A stretch of DNA of 64,000 nucleotides. It comes from Buttiauxella noackiae ATCC 51607. Its GTDB lineage: Bacteria; Pseudomonadota; Gammaproteobacteria; Enterobacterales; Enterobacteriaceae. The notes beneath the pieces are model-generated. The model made no database searches. It worked only from the letters and a program-made list of their open reading frames with translations, and had not been told where the DNA came from. Shown piece by piece: positions 1-7,553 of this stretch. The stretch covers positions 186,001 to 250,000 of the forward strand of contig NZ_LXEO01000017.1 of NCBI RefSeq assembly GCF_001654865.1, in the 5' to 3' direction. The first letter of the stretch is position 1, and every line of letters begins with the position of its first letter. A program made the translations under genes and the position numbers.

Positions 1-611
1 TCGCCTGGGACACCGCAAAAAGTGCCAGCGCCATGGCGTATGCGACGGCGCGCGCCCTCGGTTTACGTGCTTACATCGACCAGACGGTCGGCTGGCACAA
101 AACCCTGTCTAACGTCGGCGTGCAGGGTGTCACTGGCATCAGTGCGTCGGTGTTCTGGGATTTACAGGCACCCGGCACCGATGCTGACCTGCTCAACGAA
201 GCGGGTGTCACGACGCTTATCCGCAAGGATGGTTTCCGCTTCTGGGGCAACCGCACCTGCTCGGATGATCCGTTATTCCTGTTTGAAAACTACAGCCGCA
301 CCGCGCAGGTGATTGCCGACACCATGGCGGAGGGGCATATGTGGGCGGTGGATAAACCGATCACCCCGGTGCTCATCCGCGACATTGTTGACGGTATCAA
401 AGCCAAATTCCGCGAGCTGAAAAGCGGCGGCTATATCGTGGATGCGGATTGCTGGTTTGATGAAACGGCCAACGATAAAGAGTCGCTGAAAGCCGGGAAA
501 CTCTATCTCGATTATGACTACACGCCGGTGCCGCCACTGGAAAACCTCACCCTGCGAAGCCGCATCACCGATAAATACCTGGTGAACCTGATTGCCTCGG
601 TTAACGGATAA
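1..611 (+). CDS. FI: P2-like major tail sheath protein FI (3' part)
   Basis: This is the C-terminal ~203 residues of a contractile tail sheath subunit; the reading frame is already open at position 3 and the 5' end lies outside the window. The sheath polymerises around the tail tube and contracts to drive DNA delivery. The visible part matches the C-terminal domain of phage P2 gpFI, with conserved stretches such as [17 protein letters not shown] and a [11 protein letters not shown]-like segment (here [11 protein letters not shown]). The stop is 11 nt before the tail tube gene, as in the P2 FI-FII pair. The first ATG inside the window (33) is internal and should not be taken as the start. Identity is from recognition of the family and from the downstream gene order FII-E-T-U-D. 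Confidence 0.93.
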   Translation, partial: AWDTAKSASAMAYATARALGLRAYIDQTVGWHKTLSNVGVQGVTGISASVFWDLQAPGTDADLLNEAGVTTLIRKDGFRFWGNRTCSDDPLFLFENYSRTAQVIADTMAEGHMWAVDKPITPVLIRDIVDGIKAKFRELKSGGYIVDADCWFDETANDKESLKAGKLYLDYDYTPVPPLENLTLRSRITDKYLVNLIASVNG

Positions 612-622
612 GGAGTGCTCAA

Positions 623-1144
623 ATGGCCATGCCCCGCAAACTTAAATCGCTCAACCTGTTTAACGACGGCCTCAGCTACATGGGGGTGGCGTCCTCCGTC
701 ACGCTCCCCAAACTCACCCGCAAACTGGAAGCCTGGCGCGGTGCCGGGATGAACGGTGCCGCGCATGTGGATTTTGGTCTTGACGATGAGGCGCTCACCC
801 TGGAGTGGACGCTCGGTGGCTTCCCGGATGAAGCACTCTGGGCGCAGTACGCGCTGCCGGGTGCCTCCAGTGTGCCGCTGCGTTTTGCTGGCTCCTATCA
901 GCGCGACGACACCGAAGAAGAAACCGCCGTCGAGGTGGTGGTGCGTGGCCGTCACAAGGAATTTGACGGCGGCGACAGCAAACAGGGTGAGGACACCGAG
1001 ACCAAAATCACCACCCTGTGTACTTACTACAAGCTGACGATGAACGGCAAAGAGCTGATTGAAATCGACACCATCAACATGATTGAGAAGGTCAACGGCA
1101 TCGACCGTCTGGAGCAGCGCCGCCGCAATATCGGCCTGTCTTAA
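623..1144 (+). CDS. FII: P2-like major tail tube protein FII
   Basis: This encodes a 173-residue tail tube subunit, the expected length for P2 gpFII (about 172). Tube hexamers stack inside the sheath to form the DNA channel. Recognisable features are the MAMPRKLKSLNLFNDG N-terminus and the C-terminal MIEKVNGIDRLEQRRRNIGL segment typical of the family. The start is preceded by AAGGAG seven nucleotides upstream. It lies between FI and E in the same order as in P2 and would be transcribed with them from the Ogr-dependent late F promoter, which must lie upstream of the window. Confidence 0.94.
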   Translation: MAMPRKLKSLNLFNDGLSYMGVASSVTLPKLTRKLEAWRGAGMNGAAHVDFGLDDEALTLEWTLGGFPDEALWAQYALPGASSVPLRFAGSYQRDDTEEETAVEVVVRGRHKEFDGGDSKQGEDTETKITTLCTYYKLTMNGKELIEIDTINMIEKVNGIDRLEQRRRNIGLS

Positions 1145-1152
1145 TGCACCTG

Positions 1153-1173
1153 CCGGTCAGGATTGCTGGCCGG
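1153..1173 (+). other. Intercistronic hairpin between FII and E
   Basis: Arms CCGGTCAG and CTGGCCGG with a 5-nt loop form a stable stem (one G-T pair) in the 62-nt gap between the tail tube and E genes. No run of T follows, so it is not an intrinsic terminator. It may act in mRNA processing or to set the ratio of the very abundant tube protein to the downstream gene products. That role is inference. Confidence 0.45.
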
Positions 1174-1206
1174 TTAACCCTGTTTTAATTCCCGGAGAAA
1201 AACCTC

Positions 1207-1512
1207 ATGAGCAACGCAAAAAAATACAAGAACACGTCTGATAACCCGAACATTGTGACCCTGGTGAAACCGATTAAACGCGGTGACATCGTGATTGAAA
1301 CCCTCACCCTGATTAAGCCGACGGCGGGCACCCTGCGCGGGGTGAGTCTCGCCGATGTGGCCAGCTCAGATGTGAATGCGCTGATTAAAGTGCTGCCGCG
1401 CATGACCTACCCGAGCCTCACCGAGTCGGATGTCATCGCCATGGAATTACCGGACATGATGACCCTTGCCGCGAAGGTGATCGGTTTTTTGGCTCCGGCT
1501 TCGGCGGTTTAA
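1207..1512 (+). CDS. E: P2-like tail protein E (zero-frame product)
   Basis: This is the 101-residue zero-frame product of the E/E' pair that precedes the tape measure gene. In P2 and many tailed phages the short and frameshifted forms are tail assembly chaperones that coat the tape measure. The SD GGAG lies 9 nt before the ATG. The protein has the usual helical, acidic C-terminal half (LADVASSDVNALIKVL, DVIAMELPDMM). Its last codons contain the slippery heptamer at 1485-1491, after which zero-frame translation ends at TAA 1510-1512. Confidence 0.9.
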   Translation: MSNAKKYKNTSDNPNIVTLVKPIKRGDIVIETLTLIKPTAGTLRGVSLADVASSDVNALIKVLPRMTYPSLTESDVIAMELPDMMTLAAKVIGFLAPASAV

Positions 1513-1664
1513 CCTTCCCGCCGGGCTTATCGGTCGACGACCTGATGGCGGATATCGCGGTGATTTTCCACTGGCCGCCGTCAGAGCTGTATGCCCTGAG
1601 CCTGACCGACCTCATCACCTGGCGCGAGATGGCGCTGAAACGGAGCGGAAATTCTCATGAGTAA
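1207..1664 (+). CDS. E': E-E' frameshift fusion (programmed -1 frameshift)
   Basis: Ribosomes slipping by -1 at T TTT TTG (1485-1491, in the correct phase: codons TTT 1486-1488 and TTG 1489-1491) read on for 57 codons to TAA at 1662-1664. The fusion is 152 residues: 95 from E, then an extension starting GSGFGGLTFPPG and containing FHWPPSELYALSLTDLITWREMA. That tryptophan/proline-rich extension is the hallmark of gpE'. The fusion ends 8 nt inside the tape measure gene. The slippery site and the arrangement are those described for P2 E+E'. What is seen directly is the heptamer, its phase and an open extension of typical composition. Confidence 0.88.
1485..1491 (+). promoter_or_regulatory. -1 ribosomal frameshift slippery site TTTTTTG
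   Basis: The heptamer T TTT TTG follows the X XXY YYZ rule and is in phase with gene E. Slippage moves the ribosome into the E' frame that begins with GGC at 1491. A downstream stimulatory structure was not evident by eye. Confidence 0.85.
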
Positions 1665-4101
1665 TAACGTCAGAATCGAAGTGCTGCTAAAAGCCGTTGA
1701 CCAGGCGACGCGCCCGTTTAAGCACATCCAGACGGCAAGTAAGACGCTGGCGGGTGATATTCGTGACACGCACAAAACCCTCAAAGACCTCAACGGTCAG
1801 GCGTCACGTATCGAGGGTTTTCGTAAAACCAGCGCGCAGCTCGCCGTCACCGGGCAGTCACTGACAAAAGCAAAGACCGAAGCCGAAGCACTGGCAACGC
1901 AGTTTAAAAATACTGAACGCCCGACGCGCGAGCAGGCCAAAGCGCTGGCAACGGCAAAAGCGGCGGCGGAAGGATTGCAGGCCAAATATAACAGTCTCAC
2001 CGAGTCGGTGAAGCGTCAGCAGCGCGAACTCGGGCAGGCCGGGATTAACACCCGCAACCTCACGGCTGATGAGCTGCGTTTAAAGGGCCGCATCAGCGAA
2101 ACCACGAACCAGCTTAACCGGCAGAAGCTGGCACTCGAACAGGTCAGTGCGAAACAGGCAAAACTCAATGCGATAAAAAACCGCTATCAGGCCGGTAAAG
2201 AGCTGGCCGGGACAGCGGGCGCGGTCGGTGCCGCTGGTGTCGGCATGGCAACGGCCGGTGTGGCCGCCGGTGTCGGTATTCTCAAACCGGGCTACGACTT
2301 TGCGCAGAAAAATTCCGAGTTGCAGGCTGTGCTCGGGGTGGAAAAAACCTCACCGGAAATGGAAGCCTTACGCAAACAGGCGCGCCAGCTCGGGGACAAC
2401 ACCGCCGCCTCAGCCGATGACGCCGCCGGTGCGCAGATTATTATCGCCAAGGCTGGGGGAGACAGCGCCGCCATTCAGGCCGCAACACCCGTCACGCTGA
2501 ATATGGCGCTCGCCAACCAGCGCACCATGGAAGAAAACGCCGCCCTGCTGATGGGGATGCGCTCGGCTTTCCAGCTTTCAAATGACCAGGTCGCGCACAT
2601 CGGCGATGTGCTTTCGACCACCATGAACAAAACCGCCGCCGACTTTAACGGGCTGAGTGATGCGCTGACCTATGTGGCACCGGTGGCGAAAAATGCCGGT
2701 ATCAGTATCGAAGAAACCGCCGCGATGGCGGGGGCGCTGCATGATGCGAAAATCACCGGCTCGATGGCAGGCACCGGCAGTCGCGCGGTTATCAGCCGGT
2801 TGCAGGCACCGGTCGGCCAGGCCAAAACGGCACTCGGTGAGCTGGGGGTAAAAAATACGGATGCGAAAGGCAATATGCGCCCGCTGTTTACCCTGCTGAA
2901 AGAAATGCAGGCCAGCTTTACCCGCAACAAACTCGGCACCGCGCAGCAGGCCGAGTACATGAAGGTCATTTTTGGTGAGGAAGCCAGCTCCGCAGCCGCC
3001 GTGCTGATGACCGATGCCATGACCGGCAAACTCGACCGACTCACCGCCACTTTCAAAGCCTCGGACGGCAAAACCGCCGAGCTGGTCAAGGTGATGCAGG
3101 ACAATCTTGGCGGCGACTTTAAAGAGTTTCAGTCGGCCTATGAAGCGGTCGGGACTGACCTGTTTGACCAGCAGGAATCCTCGCTCCGCAAACTCACGCA
3201 GACCACCACCAAATATGTGCTCAAACTCGACCACTGGATAGTGCAGAACAAAGGACTCGCGCAGACGCTGCTCAAGGTCGGCGGTGTGGCACTGGCGCTG
3301 ATTGGCATGGTCGGTGCAATTGGTCTGGTGGCGTGGCCGGTGATTGCGGGTATCAATGCCATCATTGCCGCTGCCGGTCTGCTCGGCACCGCCTTTACTG
3401 TCGCCGGAGGGGCGATGATGACGGTACTCGGGGCGCTCACCTGGCCGATAGTGGCAGTCGGTGCTGCCATCGTCGCCGGTGTGTTGCTCATCCGCCAATA
3501 CTGGGAGCCGCTGGGGGCGTTTTTCTCCGGTGTGGTCGCAGGGCTGACCGCCGCCTTTGCCCCGGTCGGGGACATGTTCGCCCCGTTCGTCCCGATGTTT
3601 GATGCCATAGGTCAGAAACTCCGGGCGGTGTGGCAGTGGTTCACTGAACTGATTGCCCCGGTGAAAGCCAGCAAAGACACGCTCGATAGCTGGAAAGACT
3701 CCGGTGTTGCCGTGGGGCAGGCGCTGGCGGGGGCATTTAAACTCGCGCTGGCACCGGTCACCGCCCTGCGCAGCGGGATTGATTATGTGCTCGAAAAGCT
3801 CGGCCTGATTAATCAGGAATCCGGCCAGCTCGATGCGAAAGCCGAACAGGTGAATGCTTACGCCAGCGGCGGCGGATATTCCCCCTCCGGTGGAGTGCTG
3901 ACCGGGAATTATGGCAGTTATCAGCCGGTGACGGCCAGCGCCGGTAAAAGCTATACCGACCAGAGCCGGAATGAGTATCACATCGCCATTGGCGGTGGCG
4001 TGCAGAACGGCGGCGAACTTGACCGCCAGCTCCGCGACAGCCTGGAAAAATACGAGCGTGAGAAACGCGCCAGACAGCGCGGCAGCATGATGTACGACTA
4101 A
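1657..4101 (+). CDS. T: P2-like tail tape measure protein T
   Basis: This 814-residue protein has the size (P2 gpT about 815) and composition of a tape measure protein, which sets tail length and is ejected during infection. Residues 1-180 are a long lysine/alanine/glutamine-rich coiled coil. A TP901-type core follows around residues 200-500 (GYDFAQKNSELQAVLGV, GSRAVISRLQAPVG, FGEEASSAAAVLM). Residues about 530-620 hold three or four hydrophobic segments, and the C-terminus is charged (EKYEREKRARQRGSMMYD). Its ATG overlaps the end of the E' frame by 8 nt, so E' and T are likely translationally coupled. Confidence 0.95.
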   Translation: MSNNVRIEVLLKAVDQATRPFKHIQTASKTLAGDIRDTHKTLKDLNGQASRIEGFRKTSAQLAVTGQSLTKAKTEAEALATQFKNTERPTREQAKALATAKAAAEGLQAKYNSLTESVKRQQRELGQAGINTRNLTADELRLKGRISETTNQLNRQKLALEQVSAKQAKLNAIKNRYQAGKELAGTAGAVGAAGVGMATAGVAAGVGILKPGYDFAQKNSELQAVLGVEKTSPEMEALRKQARQLGDNTAASADDAAGAQIIIAKAGGDSAAIQAATPVTLNMALANQRTMEENAALLMGMRSAFQLSNDQVAHIGDVLSTTMNKTAADFNGLSDALTYVAPVAKNAGISIEETAAMAGALHDAKITGSMAGTGSRAVISRLQAPVGQAKTALGELGVKNTDAKGNMRPLFTLLKEMQASFTRNKLGTAQQAEYMKVIFGEEASSAAAVLMTDAMTGKLDRLTATFKASDGKTAELVKVMQDNLGGDFKEFQSAYEAVGTDLFDQQESSLRKLTQTTTKYVLKLDHWIVQNKGLAQTLLKVGGVALALIGMVGAIGLVAWPVIAGINAIIAAAGLLGTAFTVAGGAMMTVLGALTWPIVAVGAAIVAGVLLIRQYWEPLGAFFSGVVAGLTAAFAPVGDMFAPFVPMFDAIGQKLRAVWQWFTELIAPVKASKDTLDSWKDSGVAVGQALAGAFKLALAPVTALRSGIDYVLEKLGLINQESGQLDAKAEQVNAYASGGGYSPSGGVLTGNYGSYQPVTASAGKSYTDQSRNEYHIAIGGGVQNGGELDRQLRDSLEKYEREKRARQRGSMMYD

Positions 4102-4112
4102 GGAGACCGACC

Positions 4113-4574
4113 ATGATGCTTGTTCTCGGCATGTTTGTTTTTCAGTTACAGACGCTGCCTTACCAGAGCCTGCAACGCGATGTGGATTACCGCTGGCCGT
4201 CAAACAGCCGCGTCGGTCAGCGACCGGCGATGCAGTTCCTCGGCGTTAACGAGGAAAAGATTGTTTTAAGTGGAAGCCTGCTGCCGGAAATCACTGGGGG
4301 CAAAATGTCACTGCTGGCACTCAACCTGATGGCGGATGAGGGGCGTGCGTGGCCGCTGCTCGATGGCAGTGGCACGATTTATGGCATGTTTGTGATTAAT
4401 GCGGTGAGTGAGACTTACACGGAGTTTTTTGCCGATGGCTCGGCATGCAAGATTGATTTTACCGTCAACCTCACCCGCGTGGATGAGTCGCTCGCGGCCA
4501 TGTTCGGCGATATCCAGCAGCAGGCCGAAAGCCTGGTCGGAAACGTGCAGAGCAAACTTGGAGGGATATTCTGA
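4113..4574 (+). CDS. U: P2-like tail protein U
   Basis: This encodes a 153-residue tail terminator/assembly protein of the phage P2 gpU family. Typical features are the N-terminal FQLQTLPYQSLQRDVDYRWPSN-like block, GKMSLLALNLMADEGRAWPLLDGSG, and the amphipathic C-terminus. The SD AAGGAG lies upstream of the start; two adjacent ATG codons occur (4113, 4116). The stop TGA overlaps the ATG of gene D (TGATG), implying coupled translation. Confidence 0.93.
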   Translation: MMLVLGMFVFQLQTLPYQSLQRDVDYRWPSNSRVGQRPAMQFLGVNEEKIVLSGSLLPEITGGKMSLLALNLMADEGRAWPLLDGSGTIYGMFVINAVSETYTEFFADGSACKIDFTVNLTRVDESLAAMFGDIQQQAESLVGNVQSKLGGIF

Positions 4575-5728
4575 TGCTGACCGGAATGACACTTGATGCC
4601 GGGGCGAGTATGGCACCGGCGTTTATGCTGACACTCAATAATCAGGATATCAGCCGCAATATCAGCGAGCGGCTGATTAGTCTCAGTCTGTCGGATAACC
4701 GGGGTTTTGAGGCTGACCAGCTCGATATCGAACTCGATGACAGCGACGGCCTGATTGAGTTACCGACGCGTGGTGCGGTGCTGTCACTGTTTCTCGGCTG
4801 GCAGGGTTCGGCACTGCTGGGCAAAGGACAATTCACGGTCGATGAAATTGAGCACCGGGGCGCACCGGATACGCTGACCATCCGGGCACGTAGTGCAGAT
4901 TTTCGCGGCACGCTTAACTCACGCCGTGAAGCGTCGTATCACGACACCACACTTGGGGAGGTGCTGAACACTATCGCCAGCCGCAACAAGCTTACCGCCA
5001 GCGTTGCGCCGTCGTTTGCCTCGATTGCCATCCCGCATATCGACCAGTCGCAGGAGTCGGACGCGAAATTTCTCACCCGTCTGGCAGAACGCAACGGAGC
5101 CGAGGTGTCAGTCAAGGCCGGGAAATTGTTGTTCCTGAAAGCGGGTGCCGGAGTCTCAGCCAGCGGCAGACCGATTCCGCAGGTGACCATTGAGCGTAAA
5201 GATGGCGACCGTCATCAGTTTGCGATTGCTGACCGGGGCGCTTATACCGGCGTGACGGTGAAATGGCTGCATACCAGAGAACCGAAAGAGCAAAAGCAGC
5301 AGGTCAAACTCAAACGCAAGGCCAAGCCGCAGCACCTGCGCGCACTCCAGCACCCGAAAGCAAAGCCGGTTATAGCGAAGAAAGCACCGAAGGAAAAGGA
5401 AGCACGCGAGGGCGAATACATGGTTGGTGAGGAAGATAATGTCTTTGCCCTCACCACCATCTACGCCAGCAAGGCGCAGGCGATGCGGGCGGCTCAGGCG
5501 AAATGGGACAAACTGCAACGCGGCGTGGCGGAGTTTTCGATTAGTCTCGCCATGGGACGCGCAGATCTCTACCCGGAAACACCGGTCGCAGTCTCAGGCT
5601 TCAAGCGCGCCATAGACGAGCAGGCATGGACAATCACAAAGGTGATGCACTCACTCAGTAACAGTGGCTATACGACCTCGCTTGAGCTGGAGGTGAGATT
5701 AAACGATGTGAGTTACGAGTCTGAATAA
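4574..5728 (+). CDS. D: P2-like late control/tail protein D
   Basis: This encodes 384 residues, close to P2 gpD (387), a baseplate hub-type protein at the tail tip. The N-terminal half carries the gp27-like hub signature (DSDGLIELPTRGAVLSLFLGW, DTTLGEVLNTIASRNKL, RLAERNGAEVSVK). Around residues 230-280 there is a lysine-rich linker of low complexity (KEQKQQVKLKRKAKPQ). The C-terminal LysM-like region ends in SLELEVRLNDVSYESE. It is the last structural gene of the F operon, and the base composition falls sharply to AT-rich just after its stop. Confidence 0.93.
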   Translation: MLTGMTLDAGASMAPAFMLTLNNQDISRNISERLISLSLSDNRGFEADQLDIELDDSDGLIELPTRGAVLSLFLGWQGSALLGKGQFTVDEIEHRGAPDTLTIRARSADFRGTLNSRREASYHDTTLGEVLNTIASRNKLTASVAPSFASIAIPHIDQSQESDAKFLTRLAERNGAEVSVKAGKLLFLKAGAGVSASGRPIPQVTIERKDGDRHQFAIADRGAYTGVTVKWLHTREPKEQKQQVKLKRKAKPQHLRALQHPKAKPVIAKKAPKEKEAREGEYMVGEEDNVFALTTIYASKAQAMRAAQAKWDKLQRGVAEFSISLAMGRADLYPETPVAVSGFKRAIDEQAWTITKVMHSLSNSGYTTSLELEVRLNDVSYESE

Positions 5729-5733
5729 GTGAA

Positions 5734-5757
5734 ATTTGCAAACAATAACTTGCAAAT
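5734..5757. promoter_or_regulatory. Inverted repeat upstream of ogr
   Basis: Two perfect 8-bp arms, ATTTGCAA and TTGCAAAT, separated by 8 bp lie in the 82-nt gap between D and ogr. The symmetry and spacing look like a dimeric regulator site that could control the ogr promoter. It does not match the TGT-N12-ACA type of Ogr site. Confidence 0.5.
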
Positions 5758-5810
5758 GCGATCTGTGAGTTTATCATTCCCTCAATGAAGAGCGAGAGGG
5801 GAAATAAATC

Positions 5811-6029
5811 ATGATGCATTGCCCGTTATGCCAGGACGCAGCCCACGCGCGATCCAGCAGATATTTGAGCATAGAAACTAAAGAACGTTATCACCAGTGC
5901 CAGAATATCAACTGTGGATGCACTTTTGTCACCCATGAATCACTTGCTCGATATATCGTAAAACCTGGCGAAGTTGAACCAGCACCGCCCCACCCTAATC
6001 GTTATAAACAACAACAGCTCTGGATGTAG
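5811..6029 (+). CDS. ogr: Ogr/Delta-type late transcription activator
   Basis: This 72-residue protein is the same length as P2 Ogr and has the same zinc-binding pattern: CPLC near the N-terminus (MMHCPLCQDAAHARSSRY) and the second cysteine pair in CQNINCGCTF, followed by RYIVKPGEV. Ogr proteins bind upstream of phage late promoters and contact the RNA polymerase alpha subunit to switch on capsid, lysis and tail operons. The start at 5811 aligns with the P2 N-terminus and has an AGAGGGG SD. A strong terminator follows directly. Confidence 0.95.
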   Translation: MMHCPLCQDAAHARSSRYLSIETKERYHQCQNINCGCTFVTHESLARYIVKPGEVEPAPPHPNRYKQQQLWM

Positions 6030-6056
6030 AAAAAGCCTGCGAAAGCAGGTTTTTTT
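6030..6056 (+). terminator. Intrinsic terminator after ogr
   Basis: Hairpin CCTGC-GAAA-GCAGG is followed by a run of seven T. It closes the D-ogr transcript and isolates the integrase gene transcriptionally. Confidence 0.88.
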
Positions 6057-6134
6057 ATGCCTGCACTCCGTCTGAGATAACAAAGATACTCTTTTAAGTA
6101 AGCATTTGAATGTATGAGTTTGCAAAATCAAACA

Positions 6135-6163
6135 TTGAATACTGTTTAAATATACAGTATTTT
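6135..6163 (+). promoter_or_regulatory. Putative int promoter overlapped by a LexA (SOS) box
   Basis: CTGTTTAAATATACAG at 6142-6157 matches the LexA consensus CTGT-N8-ACAG, and the symmetry continues outward to ATACTGT/ACAGTAT (6140-6160). It sits in the spacer of a candidate promoter, TTGAAT (6135-6140) and TATTTT (6158-6163) 17 bp apart, so LexA bound here would block transcription of int. The wider region (about 6121-6182) is an imperfect palindrome. Promoter elements are inferred by eye. Confidence 0.7.
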
Positions 6164-6192
6164 TCAATCATTTGATTTAGCAGGATTTACAC

Positions 6193-7230
6193 ATGACCGT
6201 ACGAAAGCAAGCTGATGGACAATGGCTTTGCGATGTTTATATCGATGGGCGCGGCAGTAAGCGTGTACGCAAGAAATTCTCCACTAAAGGTGAAGCGCTT
6301 GCCTATGAAAGTTATCAGTTGGAACAAGCGAAGCAAAAACCCTGGATGGCAGAGAAGGATGACCGTCGACATCTAAGTGAACTAATTGAGCTATGGTACA
6401 AGTTACATGGTTGCTCTCTTAGTGATAAGAAAGGTCGCTTGGGTAAGCTGCATATAATATGTAATGGGTTAGGCGATCCCGTCGCCTCTCAAATCACAGC
6501 TAAAGATTGGGCGCATTATCGGGATAGACGACTCACCGGCCAGATTGCTAACGGATATAAAACCAGTGAGAAGTCACTTAAGGTTTCCATCGGAACGGTG
6601 AACTGTGAACATGCTTTTCTGCGGGCAGTGTTTAATGAATTAACCCGACTTGGGGAGGTTAACTACCCTAACCCACTCAAAAATATTCGTGAGTTTGATG
6701 AGCCTGAAAAAGAAATGTCCTGGCTTACTGACGATGAAGTGAAAAGATTGATGGGTGCGTGTCGCGGGCATGGAAATCCTGAATTAACCCTGATTGTAAA
6801 AATCTGCCTTTCCACCGGAGCACGTTGGAGTGAAGCGGCAAATCTTAAGAAATCTCAACTCTCACCTAATAAGATTACTTTCGTAAACACGAAGGGTAAA
6901 AAGAACCGAACAGTTCCAATATCTGACGAATTATATAAGCAACTTATTGAGCGTGACGGTAAGCCTTTTGAGCAATGTTATCGCCAGTTTTACCGAGTAA
7001 TAAAAATTGCAGGACTTCAATTACCAGAAGGCCAAATGAGTCATGTACTTAGGCATACATTTGCCAGTCATTTTATGATGGGAGGCGGGAATATTATTGT
7101 CCTGCAAAGAATTTTGGGGCATTCTGATATTCGAGTTACGATGCGTTATGCCCATTTTGCACCTGACCATCTTGAGGATGCGCTTATTTTAAACCCGCTC
7201 AGTAAACTCGGCGGGGCGTCCACAAAGTGA
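6193..7230 (+). CDS. int: Prophage tyrosine recombinase (integrase)
   Basis: This encodes a 345-residue site-specific recombinase. An N-terminal AP2-like arm-binding part (residues 1-50, with VYIDGRGSKRVRKKF) and a SAM-like core-binding domain (about 60-170) precede the catalytic domain (about 175-335). The active-site set is complete: R211 in GARWSE, K234/K236 in TKGKKNR, H284 and R287 in SHVLRH, H310 in LGHSD, and nucleophile Y319 in MRYAHF. It is adjacent to the phage-host junction in sdsR, so it is the likely integrase of this prophage. Its AT-rich composition contrasts with the GC-rich tail genes. Unlike P2, where int faces ogr across attP, here int lies in tandem downstream of ogr. Confidence 0.95.
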   Translation: MTVRKQADGQWLCDVYIDGRGSKRVRKKFSTKGEALAYESYQLEQAKQKPWMAEKDDRRHLSELIELWYKLHGCSLSDKKGRLGKLHIICNGLGDPVASQITAKDWAHYRDRRLTGQIANGYKTSEKSLKVSIGTVNCEHAFLRAVFNELTRLGEVNYPNPLKNIREFDEPEKEMSWLTDDEVKRLMGACRGHGNPELTLIVKICLSTGARWSEAANLKKSQLSPNKITFVNTKGKKNRTVPISDELYKQLIERDGKPFEQCYRQFYRVIKIAGLQLPEGQMSHVLRHTFASHFMMGGGNIIVLQRILGHSDIRVTMRYAHFAPDHLEDALILNPLSKLGGASTK

Positions 7231-7300
7231 CTACAGAGCATCATATTGGGTGTAATGGAGTACAACAGGATGTGCGGTAAGTAACTGAATTTATTATAAG

Positions 7301-7320
7301 TCGCTGATTTTAATCAGCGA
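7301..7320. repeat. 20-bp palindrome next to attR
   Basis: TCGCTGATT and AATCAGCGA flank a 2-bp centre, 2 bp from the sdsR 3' end. No T run follows on the plus strand. It could end the int message inefficiently, or be an integrase/excision arm site; the sequence does not decide. Confidence 0.5.
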
Positions 7321-7322
7321 AT

Positions 7323-7345
7323 AAAAAAAGACCGAATACGATTCC
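7323..7345. other. Probable prophage attachment core (attR) in the sdsR 3' end
   Basis: The last ~23 nt of sdsR (terminator stem plus T run) are where prophages such as SopEphi enter the ryeA/ryeB locus in Salmonella. Here phage DNA directly abuts this segment while sdsR is intact, as expected if the core is duplicated at both prophage ends. The left copy is outside the window, so the exact limits are inferred. Confidence 0.65.
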
Positions 7346-7426
7346 TATATTCGGTCCAGGGAAATGGCTCTTGGGAGAGAGCCGTGCGCTAAAAGTTGGC
7401 ATTAATGCAGGCAGACATCGCCTTGC
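7323..7426 (-). ncRNA. sdsR: SdsR (RyeB) small RNA
   Basis: The minus strand carries a ~104-nt RNA almost identical to E. coli/Salmonella SdsR: 5' end GCAAGGCGATG, central GCGCACGGCTCTCTCCCAAG, and a terminator stem formed by GACCGAATA/TATTCGGTC with a run of T. A sigmaS-type -10 (CTATTCT, 7433-7439) lies seven bases upstream of the predicted +1 at 7426. SdsR is a sigmaS-dependent, Hfq-binding stationary-phase RNA that represses targets such as outer-membrane protein and mismatch-repair mRNAs. The neighbour yebY is the same as in E. coli. Confidence 0.93.
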
Positions 7427-7553
7427 CTTCTAAGAATAGATTACCGGCGCAGGTTTTCCAGTCTGGCGCGAAAGTGTTCAGAAAAATACTGCGGCACAGG
7501 TAATGTTTTAGAAAAAAACCGCAGTATCCGGTCTACGGTTATTGCGGTTTTTT
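7330..7553 (+). ncRNA. ryeA: Possible RyeA (SraC) antisense RNA
   Basis: In E. coli a longer RNA, RyeA/SraC, is made from the strand opposite SdsR and acts as its antisense. Here the plus strand has a terminator-like hairpin with AAACCGCA and TGCGGTTT arms followed by T6 (about 7515-7553) at the right place. The 5' end cannot be read from sequence, and prophage insertion has replaced the DNA upstream of it, so the start given is only a guess. Confidence 0.45.

Noticed and set aside
2578-4203. Long open frame (541 codons) on the minus strand opposite the tape measure gene
   Set aside because: It is antisense to a clear, family-length phage gene, has no SD or neighbours on that strand, and its composition is that of a reversed GC-rich coding sequence.
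1-7345. Possible anti-phage defence or cargo (moron) gene in the prophage end
   Set aside because: All genes from FI to int are standard tail, activator or recombinase genes with short gaps, leaving no room for cargo in this part of the prophage.
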